Shown here: positions 12,701 to 25,189 of the stretch, piece after piece | Position numbering within the stretch: position 1 is the first letter of the stretch | Layout: the number at the start of each line of letters is the position of its first letter | Assembly (NCBI RefSeq): GCF_004193775.1 | Contig: NC_041018.1 | Location: 37,674,608 to 37,738,607 of the forward strand | Origin: Glycine soja | Lineage: Eukaryota > Streptophyta > Magnoliopsida > Fabales > Fabaceae | DNA length: 64,000 nt | Direction of reading: 5' to 3' | Position numbers and translations under genes: made by a program | Notes under the pieces: model-generated | What the model was told of the DNA's origin: nothing | What the model saw: the letters and a program-made list of their open reading frames with translations, nothing else | The model's database searches: none

Positions 12701-14750
12701 ATTTAATTAAGAGATAAATAAAATCTAATAAAAAATTATTTAATTCATAGTAATACCTTACCAATTCGATTTTAATTTCGGTACATTAAGTACACATCCT
12801 TTTTATAACCAAGTTTAACCTTTAATTCATGCACGGCCCTTGGGTGTATTATAGGAATCTTCATAACACGTTCTATGCCATTAATTTTGATGTTTTTAAA
12901 AATTAAATCCGATATATTTTGATGATGAATTTGAATTTTAAAATACCCTCAATTTGGTGTGATATTTATATTCGTTCATAAAGTATGTATTTAAATATTT
13001 GTATATTAATAATAAAAAATTTAATTTAATAAATAATATTTTATGTAACATCATATCATATAACGATATTAATATTATTTTTTTTTATTCATAGAAATCA
13101 AACATCAACACCAAAAAATTTATAACTCTCACACACTTTCTTTAACTAAATAAAATATACTTCAAGTTGGAGAGCCGACATGATTATAAGGTATGAGATT
13201 GGGTGTTTATACCTTGCAGGTTAGGTACCCTTGCTACCTTGTATCCTCTCATCTTTTTTATTAATGGTAATTAGTTGTTCTATAAATAATAATTAAGCTA
13301 GACTCCCATAATCTATTTTGAAATATATATTATAAAATATATCATAATTATAATTTTTATTTATTTATTTATTTTATTTAACTAGCTAACACAAGGTTAA
13401 AATTAATATTTTATATAAATAAATTTAATCCATTCAATCTTATATATTATGGTAACTTAATTAAATTGAATTCAAATTTAAAAAAGTTACTTCATCACAA
13501 TTTCAGATAAGATAAAATATACCCATTCTTACCCATTTTTCCAACACCTAAGTGTGCTAGCAGGAATGTGAGCAACTTAACAGTTTAATTAATAAGTGAA
13601 AAGATGGTAAAGTTTAATTAACAAAAGGTTGTTGACTGGAAGCAAGTACACCCCCACTTCAATTTTCACCAACGATATGGAATTTCATGCACACAAGACT
13701 GTTCTTTGATTTGGAACACCCATCATTATATTGTATGGGAGGATTAAAATAAACGTCGAAGAAATATTGTTCGTCTAAAATCAAAAGAGATGATGGAGCA
13801 ATTTCCTTTCAGATGGGAAAATAGGAAAACGACAGAGATGTTGCGGAAAGAAAAAGAAAGAAAATTCAACTTTTCAAAGTGGAGAAATTGAATCATGTGG
13901 AAAAAATCCAGAAATTAAAGAACGTGACGTGCGATGGGTGACGTGTGGAGGTAAACGATGGAATGAGGTATCATCCATGACTATATATATATATATAAAT
14001 TTCAAATTATGATATTAATAACACATATTGCTTTCGGTTTTGGATCATAGGATTCAAAAACCATGGTGGTTGTGGTTGGATCAATAATATGTAATGAATT
14101 TCATCTTAAAAAAGATAAAATAGATCGGATTGTACACAAGTGAATTTAGGTTTGGTGTGTTATCTATTTAATTTTGTTATATATAAGATTAACTTGATTA
14201 TAAATGATCAAAGAAAGAAATGGCAGATCATCCTTGTTAATAAAAACTAACAAAATAATATTAAACATTTGACTATAGAAAAAAATGAATTTTGTTGATA
14301 TTTTTTTAAGAAAAAAAATTATATTTAAGTTAGGTAAGACTACTTATACAACAAAGTTTTCCTTAAAGTATATAAGATAGTTGCATATATGATATTTAGA
14401 ATTGAGACAGTTGGTTAAACTAAATTCGTGCATGTTAATTTACGTACTCAACTGTTATATAAAATCATTTACATAAAATAGAATCTCAAATACTATAAAA
14501 AAAACGTTAAACTGTTAATTTAATCTGTTCTTTTTTATTTGTTTTAGTAATTTCATGGGACTAACCAAGTTAATTCTAGTATTATTATTTTTTATAATGA
14601 TTGCATTCAAATTTGAACTTACAATTTCATATATATTATTCCAATCTCACCACACTAAGCCGATTCATGCACTAATATTATTTTGACAACGTGTGAACCT
14701 GATCTATCAGATTAAAATTCCGTTAATTATATCTACCAAACTAAGATTAT

Positions 14751-14807
<57 letters not shown>

Positions 14808-16341
14808 GTTATTATATAAATTGAGAAATGACAAATTAAATTGAACTAGCATGCTTAATAATTTCATATTGTTGCCTACTCGGGTTAAATTAAACATCTG
14901 GCTCAAGAATTTACAAGTTCAAATTTCATCTTACGATTTTTTTGTCCATCCCCAAAGACCTCTTAGTGGATACCTATGACTATGAGTGGTAAAGCTAACA
15001 CATATATTTTTTTAAAGGCATAACAAGCACATGATAGTTTGGGTTGAATTGCTTATTTAATTTAATTAGGTCCATTGGCTGTATAAACACAAAAAATTAA
15101 ACCCCTTAATTTGCTCATATTCTATTTTGGTAGTGATGTAATATATGTGTTCGTATTCATGTTCAATGAAGTAACACATAATCAATAATTTTAGAATATA
15201 TTACTAGCTACTACTAGATATTTAAAGTTAGGATTCTCATTATCGAAAATAATACTTTTTTTTTAATAAAAAATAATACTTTCTATGTATCCATATAATA
15301 AAAAAAAAAGACTTAAATATCTTTTTTGTCATTATAATTTAGTATTTTTTATTTTTATTTATGCAATTCTTTTCGATTTAGTTATTATAAAATATGTTTA
15401 TTTTCTTTTTTGTTTTTAAAATATTTTAAATAATATTTTTATTATTATTTAAAGTTCTTTAAAGATAAAAAATAAAATAAATACATTTTATAAGAACTAA
15501 AATAAATAAATTATAGAAATAAAAATAAAAATACGCTAAATTAGTGAAGGTGTTGAAGTTAATTAGTTCAAATAGTGAAATATTAAAAATAATTAATATT
15601 CCGATTAATTAAAGATGATCAAAGTTCATTGATCTGGTCCAATTTACCCCATGCTAATAAATCAAATTGTACTTAATTTTTTTCGGAGAACAAATTGTAC
15701 TTAATTAATTTAGTTAAATATTATGAACTCATAAGTTAGTTCAAATTAACCATTGAGCATTCCTACCACAACCTCAACCACGTGTTTTTTGGCCACTCCT
15801 CAAAATTTTGAAAAGTGAATTAGCTGACAATTGTATGACATGAGATTCATATAAACAAAATCCTTTATTTTATATAACACCTAACTTAAAACACACGTGT
15901 TGCATTCTGTAAAAAAACACGCGATGCATGAAATAATTTAAGAGATTGATTTGCTCAAATATACACATAACGATAGTATAAATTAAAATTTGAAAGCTAC
16001 ATGATTAATTATATTCTTATATTCATTATTAACTAAGGACTTGACACATTTTAAAATTCTAGCAAACCAAATTTCAAATTCAAACAAATAATAATATTGC
16101 AACAACGAACCAACAACAAAAGATTTAAACAACCACAACATAATAAGGTTTAAAGCTCGTAAAAAAAGTAGTAATAAATTAAATAGAAAAAAACATTAAA
16201 TGCATATAACTTGTTCAAACAACACACAATTTTTTTCATATATTCGAAGACATAATATTTATCACGAAAACTGAAAAGCCAGCATTAATTATATTTTTTT
16301 TCTGAAGAATCATTAATTGTATTTTATATAATAATATATAT
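6768..16341. other. Gene-poor AT-rich intergenic region
   Basis: About 9.6 kb without a supportable gene. It is made of A/T-rich low-complexity DNA, short poly-A/T runs and degraded repeats. Short open frames inside it lack start context, splice partners and recognisable motifs. Simple repeats at 10555-10575 and 14754-14805 are (AT)n. A short GC-richer island at 9489-9540 is bounded by GGAATCCTAT / ATAGGATTC inverted repeats of unknown meaning. Confidence 0.55.
14754..14805. repeat. (AT)n microsatellite
   Basis: About 26 uninterrupted AT units. Confidence 0.95.
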
Positions 16342-16632
16342 TAGGTTTAATTAATTAGTCCTTATATATAGTTGCATAAATTTAACATCCTTATAGTTAA
16401 AAATTATTCATTTTAATTTATACGCATACCATTTTAATTTCTTTTAGTTCCTATATATATATATTATTTTTAATCTCTTTTAACTCTTATCATTTAAACT
16501 TATAGAAACTAAAATAGATTAAACATAATATGTATAAGGATGAAAAGAGATAATTTTTAAATATAATGACTAAAAAATAAAATTTGTACAACTATAAGGA
16601 TCAATGATCAAATGAGTAGTTAATTAAACCTA
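16342..16632. mobile_element. Foldback MITE
   Basis: A 291-bp element has ends TAGGTTTAATTAATTAGTCC and a complementary right end running through GTAGTTAATTAAACCTA. The arms are AT-rich with inner complementary segments (CCTTATATATAGTTG / CAACTATAAGG). The A/T-rich surroundings give no decisive target duplication. Confidence 0.7.
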
Positions 16633-18370
16633 TATGGTATTTGGGTTGTGGCAAAAATTAGAACCAAACGATGAAATTCACAAAAATAAAGCCTAGATAA
16701 ATTAGCTTCCCAACAGATAGCATTTAAAAAGCTCAACAAATTAAGAAGAAAAATAAGAAAAACACTTGCTTTGTCATCAAATTATAATAAACATTATCAG
16801 ACACATAAAAACATTTAAAAGTTAACTTGTAATATTGTATATAATTATTTTTATCTTTTTTATATATACAGATTAAATATATACTATCAAATCAGAAAAA
16901 AGGACAATTTTTTGTTGTTTCAATTTTGTGTTCACACATGGAAATATGATGTACTTTTCTTAATTTTTAATAGAAATTATATAACTTTGTTTTTGAAAGG
17001 CCTGAAATTGTATAACTTTTGTCCGTGAGTTTTTAACTTTTTAAATTTAAAGTACATAACGGAGGAATGAAAAGAAGAAGATAAATATAAAAGTGGTAGA
17101 AAAAAGGATAACGGAAAGATATCACAGACTATATAAAAAAAGTAAAGTTATTAAAGAAAGTTATAAATCCAAACATGATAATATATTATATTTGCTAAAA
17201 AATAAAAAATACAAAAAAAAAGAACACCTTAATCAATATTTTAGAAAGACTCTCTCAGTTTCTTGGCATTGAAGAATGGATTAATGCTTATGTGACAAAG
17301 TCAATGAGATAGTAGTATTTTAATTTATTGCTGATAGAAAAATATGTCCAACTTCAACGTCAACTTAATTTATCGAAATAAGCTTAACCACTTGGTGAAA
17401 TTATTGTTCAGGCCCTCCTGGAAGAGCAAAACATCAATGTCATCATTTTCCACATTTTTTTAAAATGTCACAATGCGTTAATTAATTGTTTTTTTAGGCA
17501 ATGCGTTAATCAATTTATGAATAGCTTGATTTAATTGTTTTCATAAAACATATACACATGTAAGTTTATGAAGAGTGCTTTTATTAATATTGTGTACTCG
17601 TAAATATATAATATAAAATCAGTAAATATATCTCATTAAACTTTAAGTAGAGACAGATGTACGTAAAAAACATTTAAAGAAATGTAATGGAAGTTAAGTG
17701 TATCAATATTTTTTTAATGGTATTATTGATGCAAAATATTCAGTTGCTTTGTCAATATAACTAATATTTATTGAAAAATCAATTAATTACTTTATTGTTT
17801 AAGAGACAAATCGGTTCTATTCAAACTAACATCTTGTTATTTTAATGTATGAATATAATAAAAATGATAAATAATTAAATTCGTCCATAAAAATATGAGA
17901 GATAACAAATTAATATCTTAAAAAGATAAAATTTAAATTTAATTTCTAAATATGCAAGGTCACAAATTAATTCATCAGACAATTTTATAACATATCAAAT
18001 TGATCATTAAAAAATATAATTTATTATCAAATTGATTCTTGAACAATTCAATCTAATGACAAATTGATCTCACAAATTTAATAATAAAATTAATCTATTA
18101 TATTTTATATATTTTTTATTTCTCAAGATTAATTTGTTACCTCATCCCATTTTTTTTTTAATTTCACTATTTATCCATATAATAACTAAAAAATTGTTAA
18201 TAATAATATAAAAAAAACTAAAAGATTTGTTTATTTCCAACACGCGTGTATGCCTCATCAAAAAGCACTGAATTCTAGATAGACAAGCAATGACGATAAA
18301 CAAGATGACGCGGGTTGAGAAGGTCGTTTTTTCACTCATTTCCTGCAACCTTCCTTCCTTCCCCTCACTA
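16633..18370. other. Upstream region of WRKY gene 1
   Basis: AT-rich DNA without genes. A W-box core in reverse orientation (AGTCAA, 17299-17304) lies about 1.1 kb upstream of the WRKY start; such sites often mediate WRKY cross-regulation, but one match is weak evidence. Confidence 0.4.
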
Positions 18371-18371
18371 T

Positions 18372-18377
18372 TATATA
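18372..18377 (+). promoter_or_regulatory. Possible TATA box of WRKY gene 1
   Basis: TATATA sits 70-75 bp upstream of the ATG and is followed by a C/A-rich leader, a plausible plant core promoter. No transcript evidence is available. Confidence 0.45.
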
Positions 18378-18446
18378 TCTTATCCCTCACTTTAACCCCA
18401 CAAAAACATTTCATTTTCTCTCACACAAGAATATTAATCTTCAAAT

Positions 18447-19983
18447 ATGGAACCAACATGCGGGGATACTTCACTCGATCTTAACGTTGATCCTTCTACT
18501 ATGCACATGGTTCGTATATAATATAATAAACACATAAATAACATATATAATGTATAATATATAGTCTTCTTTTTGTTTCTAACTCAGTTACTCAGTTAAG
18601 TTTCTGATGTTTAATTCTTAAGGATAAAAATAAGTTGTTTATTTCTTTCTAACACGGGAAATTTGGTGGCCAGGATGGGGCTTTGGTAGAAGAGTTGCGT
18701 CGTCTAAGTTGTGAGAACAAGAGGTTGACCCACTTGTGTGAGAACTACATGGCTCTGCAAAAGCAACTGAGCCAATTGATCAACACGAATTTTGATCAGC
18801 AATTAGACTACCCAATTGAATCTTCACGCAAGAGAAAAGCTGCCGAGAGTGATCAATGTTGTACCAACAAATTTGTTGGTGTTAGTAATAATAATGCTGA
18901 GTGCAGCTCCATCATCACTGAGGATTCATTCAAAAAGTACAAGGACTTCAACTCCTCGCCTAAGGTTTCCAAGTTTCTTGTCAAGACTGAAGCATCTAAC
19001 AATAGCTTAGTAAGTTCCTAAAATTTATTGTTGTTTCCTGATAACTTGTATTATAGTTTTGTGTATATATTGTGAGGTTTAATCAACTCCAAGTACTATC
19101 TGGGAATCCTGAATTTGTTTTTTTTATTTTGTGTAACTAAAGTATGTGATGGACGGATATCAATGGAGGAAATATGGTCAGAAAGTCACTAGGGATAACC
19201 CTTCTCCTAGAGCTTACTTCAGGTGCTCCTTTGCCCCAAGCTGCCCCGTGAAAAAAAAGGTATATAATTTTTCATAATTTGATTTAGCTATATATCACCG
19301 TCCATAAAGATTATAAGAATAAAATATGTTTTTTTTTGTTTCTATATTTTAAAAATAATAATTTTGAACTGAAAGTTTGTTATAGCCAAAAGAGTTAATC
19401 TCTTAAAAGTCTGTCAGATCGAAGAAGTATTTAGTATTTGATTATGTCTCAAATAGAATCATTTCTAAACCCGAGCGGAAATAGGTTAATTAATAAAATG
19501 AAAAAAACTAAAGCTTATTTTACGGAAGATTTTAATTAATTGGCACCCATTTGAATTCAGTCTTCACAAAACAAGATCAAGTTATCAAATTTTTCTAATG
19601 TATCTCATCACCGAATGATCATTTGGGTGCAAAGGAGTTTAGAGGACCCTACAATACTTGTTACAACGTATGAAGGAGAGCATAACCATGGTCATCAAAG
19701 AGCTGAAATATCACTTGTCTCAAACCAAAGTGAAGCCCTTCCTCCTCTTAAAGGGTCAAGTCCTGTTTCCTCACCTAATACAGCGACAATTCGAAGTGCT
19801 GTTTGCCCCACCGTAACGCTTGATTTGGTCAAGTCAGGATTGGTTGAATTTGAAAGTGCCCAAAAGTCCTCTATCCAGCAATTTTTGGTTCAACAAATGG
19901 CTACTTCTTTGACAAGGGATCCCAATTTCACAACAGAACTTGCCACTGCCATTTCAGGAAAAATTCTAGAGGCCCAATGGTGA
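18447..19983 (+). CDS. WRKY transcription factor, group IIa (WRKY18/40/60 type), with defective last splice acceptor
   Basis: WRKY factors bind W-boxes in the nucleus; the IIa clade modulates defence and abscisic-acid responses. Exons: 18447-18509 (SLDLNVDP motif), 18674-19009 (leucine-rich coiled coil [15 protein letters not shown], basic patch SSRKRKA), 19143-19259 ([22 protein letters not shown] and CSFAPSC, ending KKK) and 19627-19983 (VQRSLEDP to the HNH of the C2H2 zinc finger, then [15 protein letters not shown]). The last intron sits before VQR, the usual IIa/IIb position. Joined this way the protein has 290 residues and perfect C-X5-C-X23-H-X-H spacing. However, the two bases before GTG at 19627 are GG, not AG. 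An in-frame AG at 19559-19560 would insert 22 residues into the finger. The first AG after the likely branch point (19633-19634) shifts frame to an early stop. The gene may therefore be impaired. Confidence 0.88.
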
Positions 19984-20565
19984 ATTATTAACCTAGGTGT
20001 AACTTAATTCATAATATATACTGAATTTGTGGGAGATATCCCCAAAATACAATTTTAGAGAAATGTGATAAATTTTAAATGTAATTAAATCTCGGACTAA
20101 GAGATTATAGTTGTTGTTAATAAAAAACACACATCATTATTATGAACAAATTATCAATTTTAAAAAATAATCTCTCTCTTTTTTAATTATCAGAAAGATT
20201 ATAAAAAAAATTATTTTCTTAAAATAAGTTCAATCATGTATATACTCACTGCACTGAGGAGAAGGGATTGTATTAGTTTGCTTGCTTCTTTTTAGAGGGG
20301 CTGAAGAGACAAATAGTTGGAATGTATATAGAAAATTAAAGTGACAAAAGAAAAATCAGATTTCCTCTTATGAAATAAATTTGTACACCGTTTCTTTTCT
20401 TTTCCCCCCCTGCGAACTTAATTCCATTTCTATCTATCTATACATGTAACTATACTGTATATTTGAAAACAGTACAAGACGGAAATGATCGACTAGGCCT
20501 AACTAGTTTGAGGGTGCTTGCTTGCATTAAATATGTGTAAAATATTAGTACAATACAACAAAAGT
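19984..20565. other. 3' flank of WRKY gene 1
   Basis: Likely 3' UTR followed by AT-rich DNA. No further gene is seen. Confidence 0.4.
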
Positions 20566-20800
20566 TTCTCCATGAAGGATTTAGGTGAGACTTCCAATGT
20601 ATCGTGAATCAAGATCTATAAAGATAAATCAAAGAAATTTCTTGATTGACCTAAGTTAAACTATAGGTATGTAAACAACATATTGAAAATGTTTCATATT
20701 CAAGAACCCAATAAAGGATTTGTGTTTAGGGTACATGGTGTAAGCTTGTCCTAGGCCCCATATCCTTCAACATATAAAAGGTGAAAGAGACTTCACGATC
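20566..20800 (+). pseudogene. Ty1/copia reverse-transcriptase relic
   Basis: One frame reads FSMKDLGETSNVS, a stop, IKIYKDKSKKFLD, a stop, then NNILKMFHIQEPNKGF and HGVSLS. This is the conserved copia RT stretch that starts MKDLGEA and continues into the LKRF-M segment. At least three in-frame stops interrupt it and no LTR is attached. It ends just before the solo-LTR-like element at 20835. Old and dead. Confidence 0.8.
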
Positions 20801-20834
20801 GGATTTCGTATTTTGACAATTGGAATGGATCTAT

Positions 20835-23544
20835 TGTAATATCTCTTTTTTTTTAAACCAATTTAAAAAGGATTGTTATTTATAAATAAATAGATATTTT
20901 ATTTATTCATTTGATAGAAAATAAAATAGAGTTTGTTTTTATAAAATAATAAAAATAAATAAATAGAATAAATGATAGATTGTGAGTACCTATCTATAAA
21001 TAGAGACATCTTAGGTTAGTTTTTCCCTCACAAAATCCTCTTTTTTTCCCACATACCACCAAAGCTGTCTCAGAAAAAATAACAATCTTGGACTCACTCA
21101 CCGTTGGATCATGGTGAAATTTGAGCCCTAGGTTTGGAACTCATTTACAAACATTTTCACCATTGGAAATTACGAAAACATGTCGGAGCTAAGAGAAATA
21201 CCCTTTGCATCGTAGCTTTTTCTTTTCCCGCAGAAACCCAAAATTGTCTCAGTAAAATTACGATCTCGGACTCGTTTAGCGTTTGATTGTCATAAAATTT
21301 TGATATGTGGTTCGTGATTCATTTCCACACATTTTACCGTTGGCATTTGCAAAATAATTTCTGTGGAGGGAGAAATACTCATCGCACGTAGATAGTGAAA
21401 TGAAGGCTTCAATTCTTTCTCCTTCTCTCTAACGTTTGAAAATCCTATCAGAACAGTCAGAGGAAAAACTTGAGAAATCTTAGGAAATTACTAGAGATGT
21501 CACTATTGCTGTCACAATACACATGTGAGCCCGCTTAGAGGTAAGGGATGAGTTTACCGCAATTGGGGATTAGAATAAACACGTGTAGGGATCTTTAGAG
21601 GATTAAATTGGGTTTATTTTAGGATGTTTATTGAATTTTTTATTTATGATTATAAATACAATATTGATGTCCTGGTGTGAATTGGTTGATAAAATTGAGT
21701 GAGTTCTCTTGATGTTTTTCGTTTTTCATACCTATGATTTTGATTAATTGATTTTGATATAATTATGCGAAATTATTTGAAGGGTTTTACTTCTCATGTT
21801 GTGATAAACCTTTTGTATAAATAGATATATTGGGATTACGAAATTATGATTGAAATTGTATATAAGTGATAAATTGAATATATGATGAATTGTAGAATAA
21901 TATATTACTTTGAGATTATAATATTATTTTGGAGATTAACTATAAGTGCAATGTTGAATGTGTTAAATTGCGAGATACACGTAAACATGAGATAGTTGAT
22001 GGTGACATTATGAAATGTGAAGTTGTGAACATGAGTTTTAGTTGTGAATAACTGTGTTTAACACTTGATGTGACAATAATTATGTTGTGAGCTGTGAATT
22101 ATACAATAACCCGACCAATGTTTATATTGAGAAAAGTGTTTATGCACAATGTTAAAGAAAAAGTGTAGGTTCCTATTTAGGAACCAGTGTTAAATTATAG
22201 TGCAATGTATTAAACGTGTTTGAAACATAAGTGTAAAGTCATGGGTATTGTATAATTCATGAGCAGTGTCTGCTTATAATATTGTTGTTGAAATTGAGTA
22301 TAAGTACAAAGTTAAACATGTGTTAATTTGTGAGATACATGTAAATCAGTGATGATTGATTGTGACATTATGAGATGTTAAATTGTGGGTATGATATTTG
22401 ATTGTGAATAAATGTGTGCGTTTAACACTTGATGTGACAATAATTGTGTTATGAGCTGTGAATTATACAATAACCCGATCAGTGTTTATATTAAGAAAAA
22501 TGTTTATGCGCAGTGTTAAAGAGAAAGTGTAGGTTCCTAGTGAGGAACCAAAGTTAAATTGTGGCGCAATGTGTTAAACGTGTTTGAAATACGAGTGTGA
22601 GGTCATGGGTATTGTATAATTCATGAACAGTGTCTGCTTGCAAAAAAATATTTTAGGGGTTGGACCTAAATCAGGAGGGAGAGGCCCTGACGAACTCTTT
22701 GGAGTGTAGACCTTGGGGGTAAATACACCCGGTTTGAGTGCCCCTTTAAGCATGTGCCGATCCCACATGGTTGAAGCATTCTCACAAAATAGCGTGACCC
22801 TAACTGATCTACCTATGATTTTACTTAGTGAGAGTGACCTAACATACCTATTTTATGGAGTGTCTTATTATGTACTCCTAAGCGCCCCAGGGTGGTTTTT
22901 CACTGACATGGTACCACATTGCATATAGGCTTGAGTCTTATCATAACTGTTGCATAACGCTTGCTAATTGTTTATTATAAAATTGATGAGTGTTATTATG
23001 TCTTGATCGAAGTGTGTGATTCATGTGAAATGTGATTGATGATTGAAAATTAAATTTTAAATGACAAAGTGGTGGAATCACATGAGTTATGTTTAAGTAA
23101 GTTGTATCTCATCTATATGATATGTATATTTAGTTGTCTTGTTTCTCTATTAGTTAGGCATGTGATAACTCACTCCTTGTGTGTTGTTTGTGTTTGGGTC
23201 CTGTGATAATCTCGAACTTTGTGTTCGGGGGAGCAGATGATTAAGTGGATGACTATGAAGAGCCTCATGTTAGAGCACACGGGAACACAATACTCTGATA
23301 GGATATGACATTGGGGTATAGGTTTCTATATTAATTGCATGAAGTCTTGGATGACCTTGTTTTGAGCCGAGATGATTTATTATTTATTTGGACAAGTTTT
23401 ATTATGATGTTAGAAAAGTGAATATGAGCTTTTTATCCTTTTGATAGGCTTGTATTTAAATGTGTTTTAAATTTTTTTAATTAATTTTGATTTCTTACTT
23501 ATTTTATTATTAGTACATATATGTGAGGGGTAGAGGGCATCACA
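20835..23544 (+). mobile_element. 2.7-kb solo-LTR-like element, copy A
   Basis: It begins TGTAATATCTC and ends GGCATCACA, with TG...CA ends, flanked by the exact 5-bp repeat TCTAT (20830-20834 and 23545-23549). It is 2710 bp long with no coding capacity; open frames inside are short and motif-free. About 21945-22280 and 22290-22640 are a diverged internal tandem pair (shared TGTTTAACACTTGATGTGAC and TGTAGGTTCCTA). A related copy in the opposite orientation lies at 40553-43526. A large solo LTR of a Ty3/gypsy-type element is the simplest reading; a non-autonomous element is the alternative. Confidence 0.75.
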
Positions 23545-23549
23545 TCTAT

Positions 23550-23934
23550 CACATATGTCATATTATGCATTCCCCTTTATGTTTTGTATGCTTTAAACAT
23601 GTTGAGTAAATATTAGTTAGATCCCAAAGAAAGTAGTTGGATTGTTGTGGAAAAACCCTTAACCCATCATTTGGTTGTGAGGAGAGAAAATGAAGGAATA
23701 AAAGAAAATAGATGAGAAAAGAAAAGAAGATGAATAAGTAAGAAATAAGATGAAAATAGAGGTGGTTTGATTCAAGACAAATAAAAGAGAATATAAGGAA
23801 AATATTTAAATTAAAGTGATAAATTACATTTTCAACCTTGTTATTAATATTTATTTACAATTCACTATATCACGAGGGTTCCATGTCTACAATTTATTTT
23901 TCTTGTTAACCAACCGAAACAATTTTGCTAATTT
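23550..23934. other. Intergenic, with an A/G-rich repeat
   Basis: About 23665-23825 resembles segments at 43829-43975 and 44145-44305 (GAGAAAAGAAAAGAAG..., ATTTAAATTAAA.TGAT). Probably a small transposon family. No gene. Confidence 0.4.
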
Positions 23935-24731
23935 TGTTGGATAAGTGACCTCAATAACTTAAGAGGAGAGAGTGAATTAAGTCTCATTAACAAACTTTTA
24001 ACCCTCTTCTAAATGATAGGCTCAGAATGTAGAAGAAAAAATAACAATCAATTTAATAATGTTCTTTAAACATGCAAGAAAAAATTGATTGCAATAACAT
24101 AAATGAGATAAAGGAAGAGAGAAATGCAAACTCAATTTATACTGGTTCGGCCACTTCCTGTGCCTACGTCCAATCCTCAAGCAATCTCACTTGAGATTTT
24201 CACTATCTTGTAAAATACCTTTTACAAAGTCTGAACCACACAGGGACAATCCTTCCCTTGTGTTCAGAAATCCTTACAACTTAAGAGACCCTCAGTCTCT
24301 TAATCAATCTCTTTGAATAAGAAGAAGAAGAAGTTTCTCTCTTTATGAGAAGGATATTACAATTAAAGATTAATCAAGATTCCTTATTGAATATGCAACT
24401 ATTTGACAAATGAATCTTTTTTAGAGGATAAGACATTTTAGTTCAGAAAAACTCTCTTAGGAATTTCGTTACCCAAGTCACCTATTTATAGGCCTTTGAT
24501 GACCATTCAAAAATCTCTTGAACAAATGTGACTCTTGAGAGTTATTTTCTGAGAGTTGTGACTCTTGAGAGTTATTTTCTGAAAGAGTTATTTTTTGAAG
24601 AGTTGTGACTCTTGGGAGTTATTTTCTGAAGAGTTGTGACTTTTGGATCAAACTTGAGAAACACTTATCTTTGATATCATCAAAACTTTATATCATATAT
24701 GCTTTTACAAATTTTTGTCGATATAGACACA
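23935..24731 (+). repeat. Probable Ty1/copia LTR remnant
   Basis: Starts TGTTGGATAAGTGACC and ends GATATAGACACA. It is followed by GT and then TGGTATCCAGTG, resembling a Met-tRNA primer-binding site. It includes a segment (GGTTCGGCCACTTCC...) that looks like a common legume LTR, recalled by pattern. Short tandem copies of GAGTTATTTTCTGA and AGAGTTGTGACTCTTG occur at 24530-24650. No gag or pol follows, so it is truncated. Confidence 0.45.
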
Positions 24732-25189
24732 GTTGGTATCCAGTGACCACCACTTCGCTATATCGGGATGGATGGTAAAGCTCCGGTACTTCGACTTGAT
24801 CTCTGTATGTGACGAATCTTATCTTTTCAAGTAACACTTTATGCAGGTATTGTTTTCTCTTCAAATTTGTTCATCTCAACAAAAAAGATTATGTTAATAC
24901 GATTCCTACTTTTAAAAAAAAAAATATTTTGATCTTGTTTCATAGCATTCCAAACAGCACATTTTCCAAAATCATCCCAAATTATGACACACATTCTTTA
25001 TAAATGGTGGACAAGAAGAACCAATGAGATGACTTTAGAGCGTAGATAATTTTGAAGGGCTTTGGACAAATAGATTGAAGACACCTCATTTAATGAGGCC
25101 ACGTGCGTACGAATTTTAAGTTTTTGTAGTTAAGTCCTTGCTTAAAGTTTCTATTATTTCATTAGAGTCCTGACCAGCGCATCTATTTC

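Noticed and set aside
14754..14805. Long AT run as a possible origin or matrix-attachment site
   Set aside because: A plain microsatellite; nothing else supports a special role.
18142..18484. Overlapping frames upstream of WRKY gene 1
   Set aside because: They overlap the promoter and first exon of the WRKY gene in other frames.
22574..22928. Two overlapping open frames on opposite strands
   Set aside because: They lie within solo-LTR-like copy A; copy B does not preserve them as genes.
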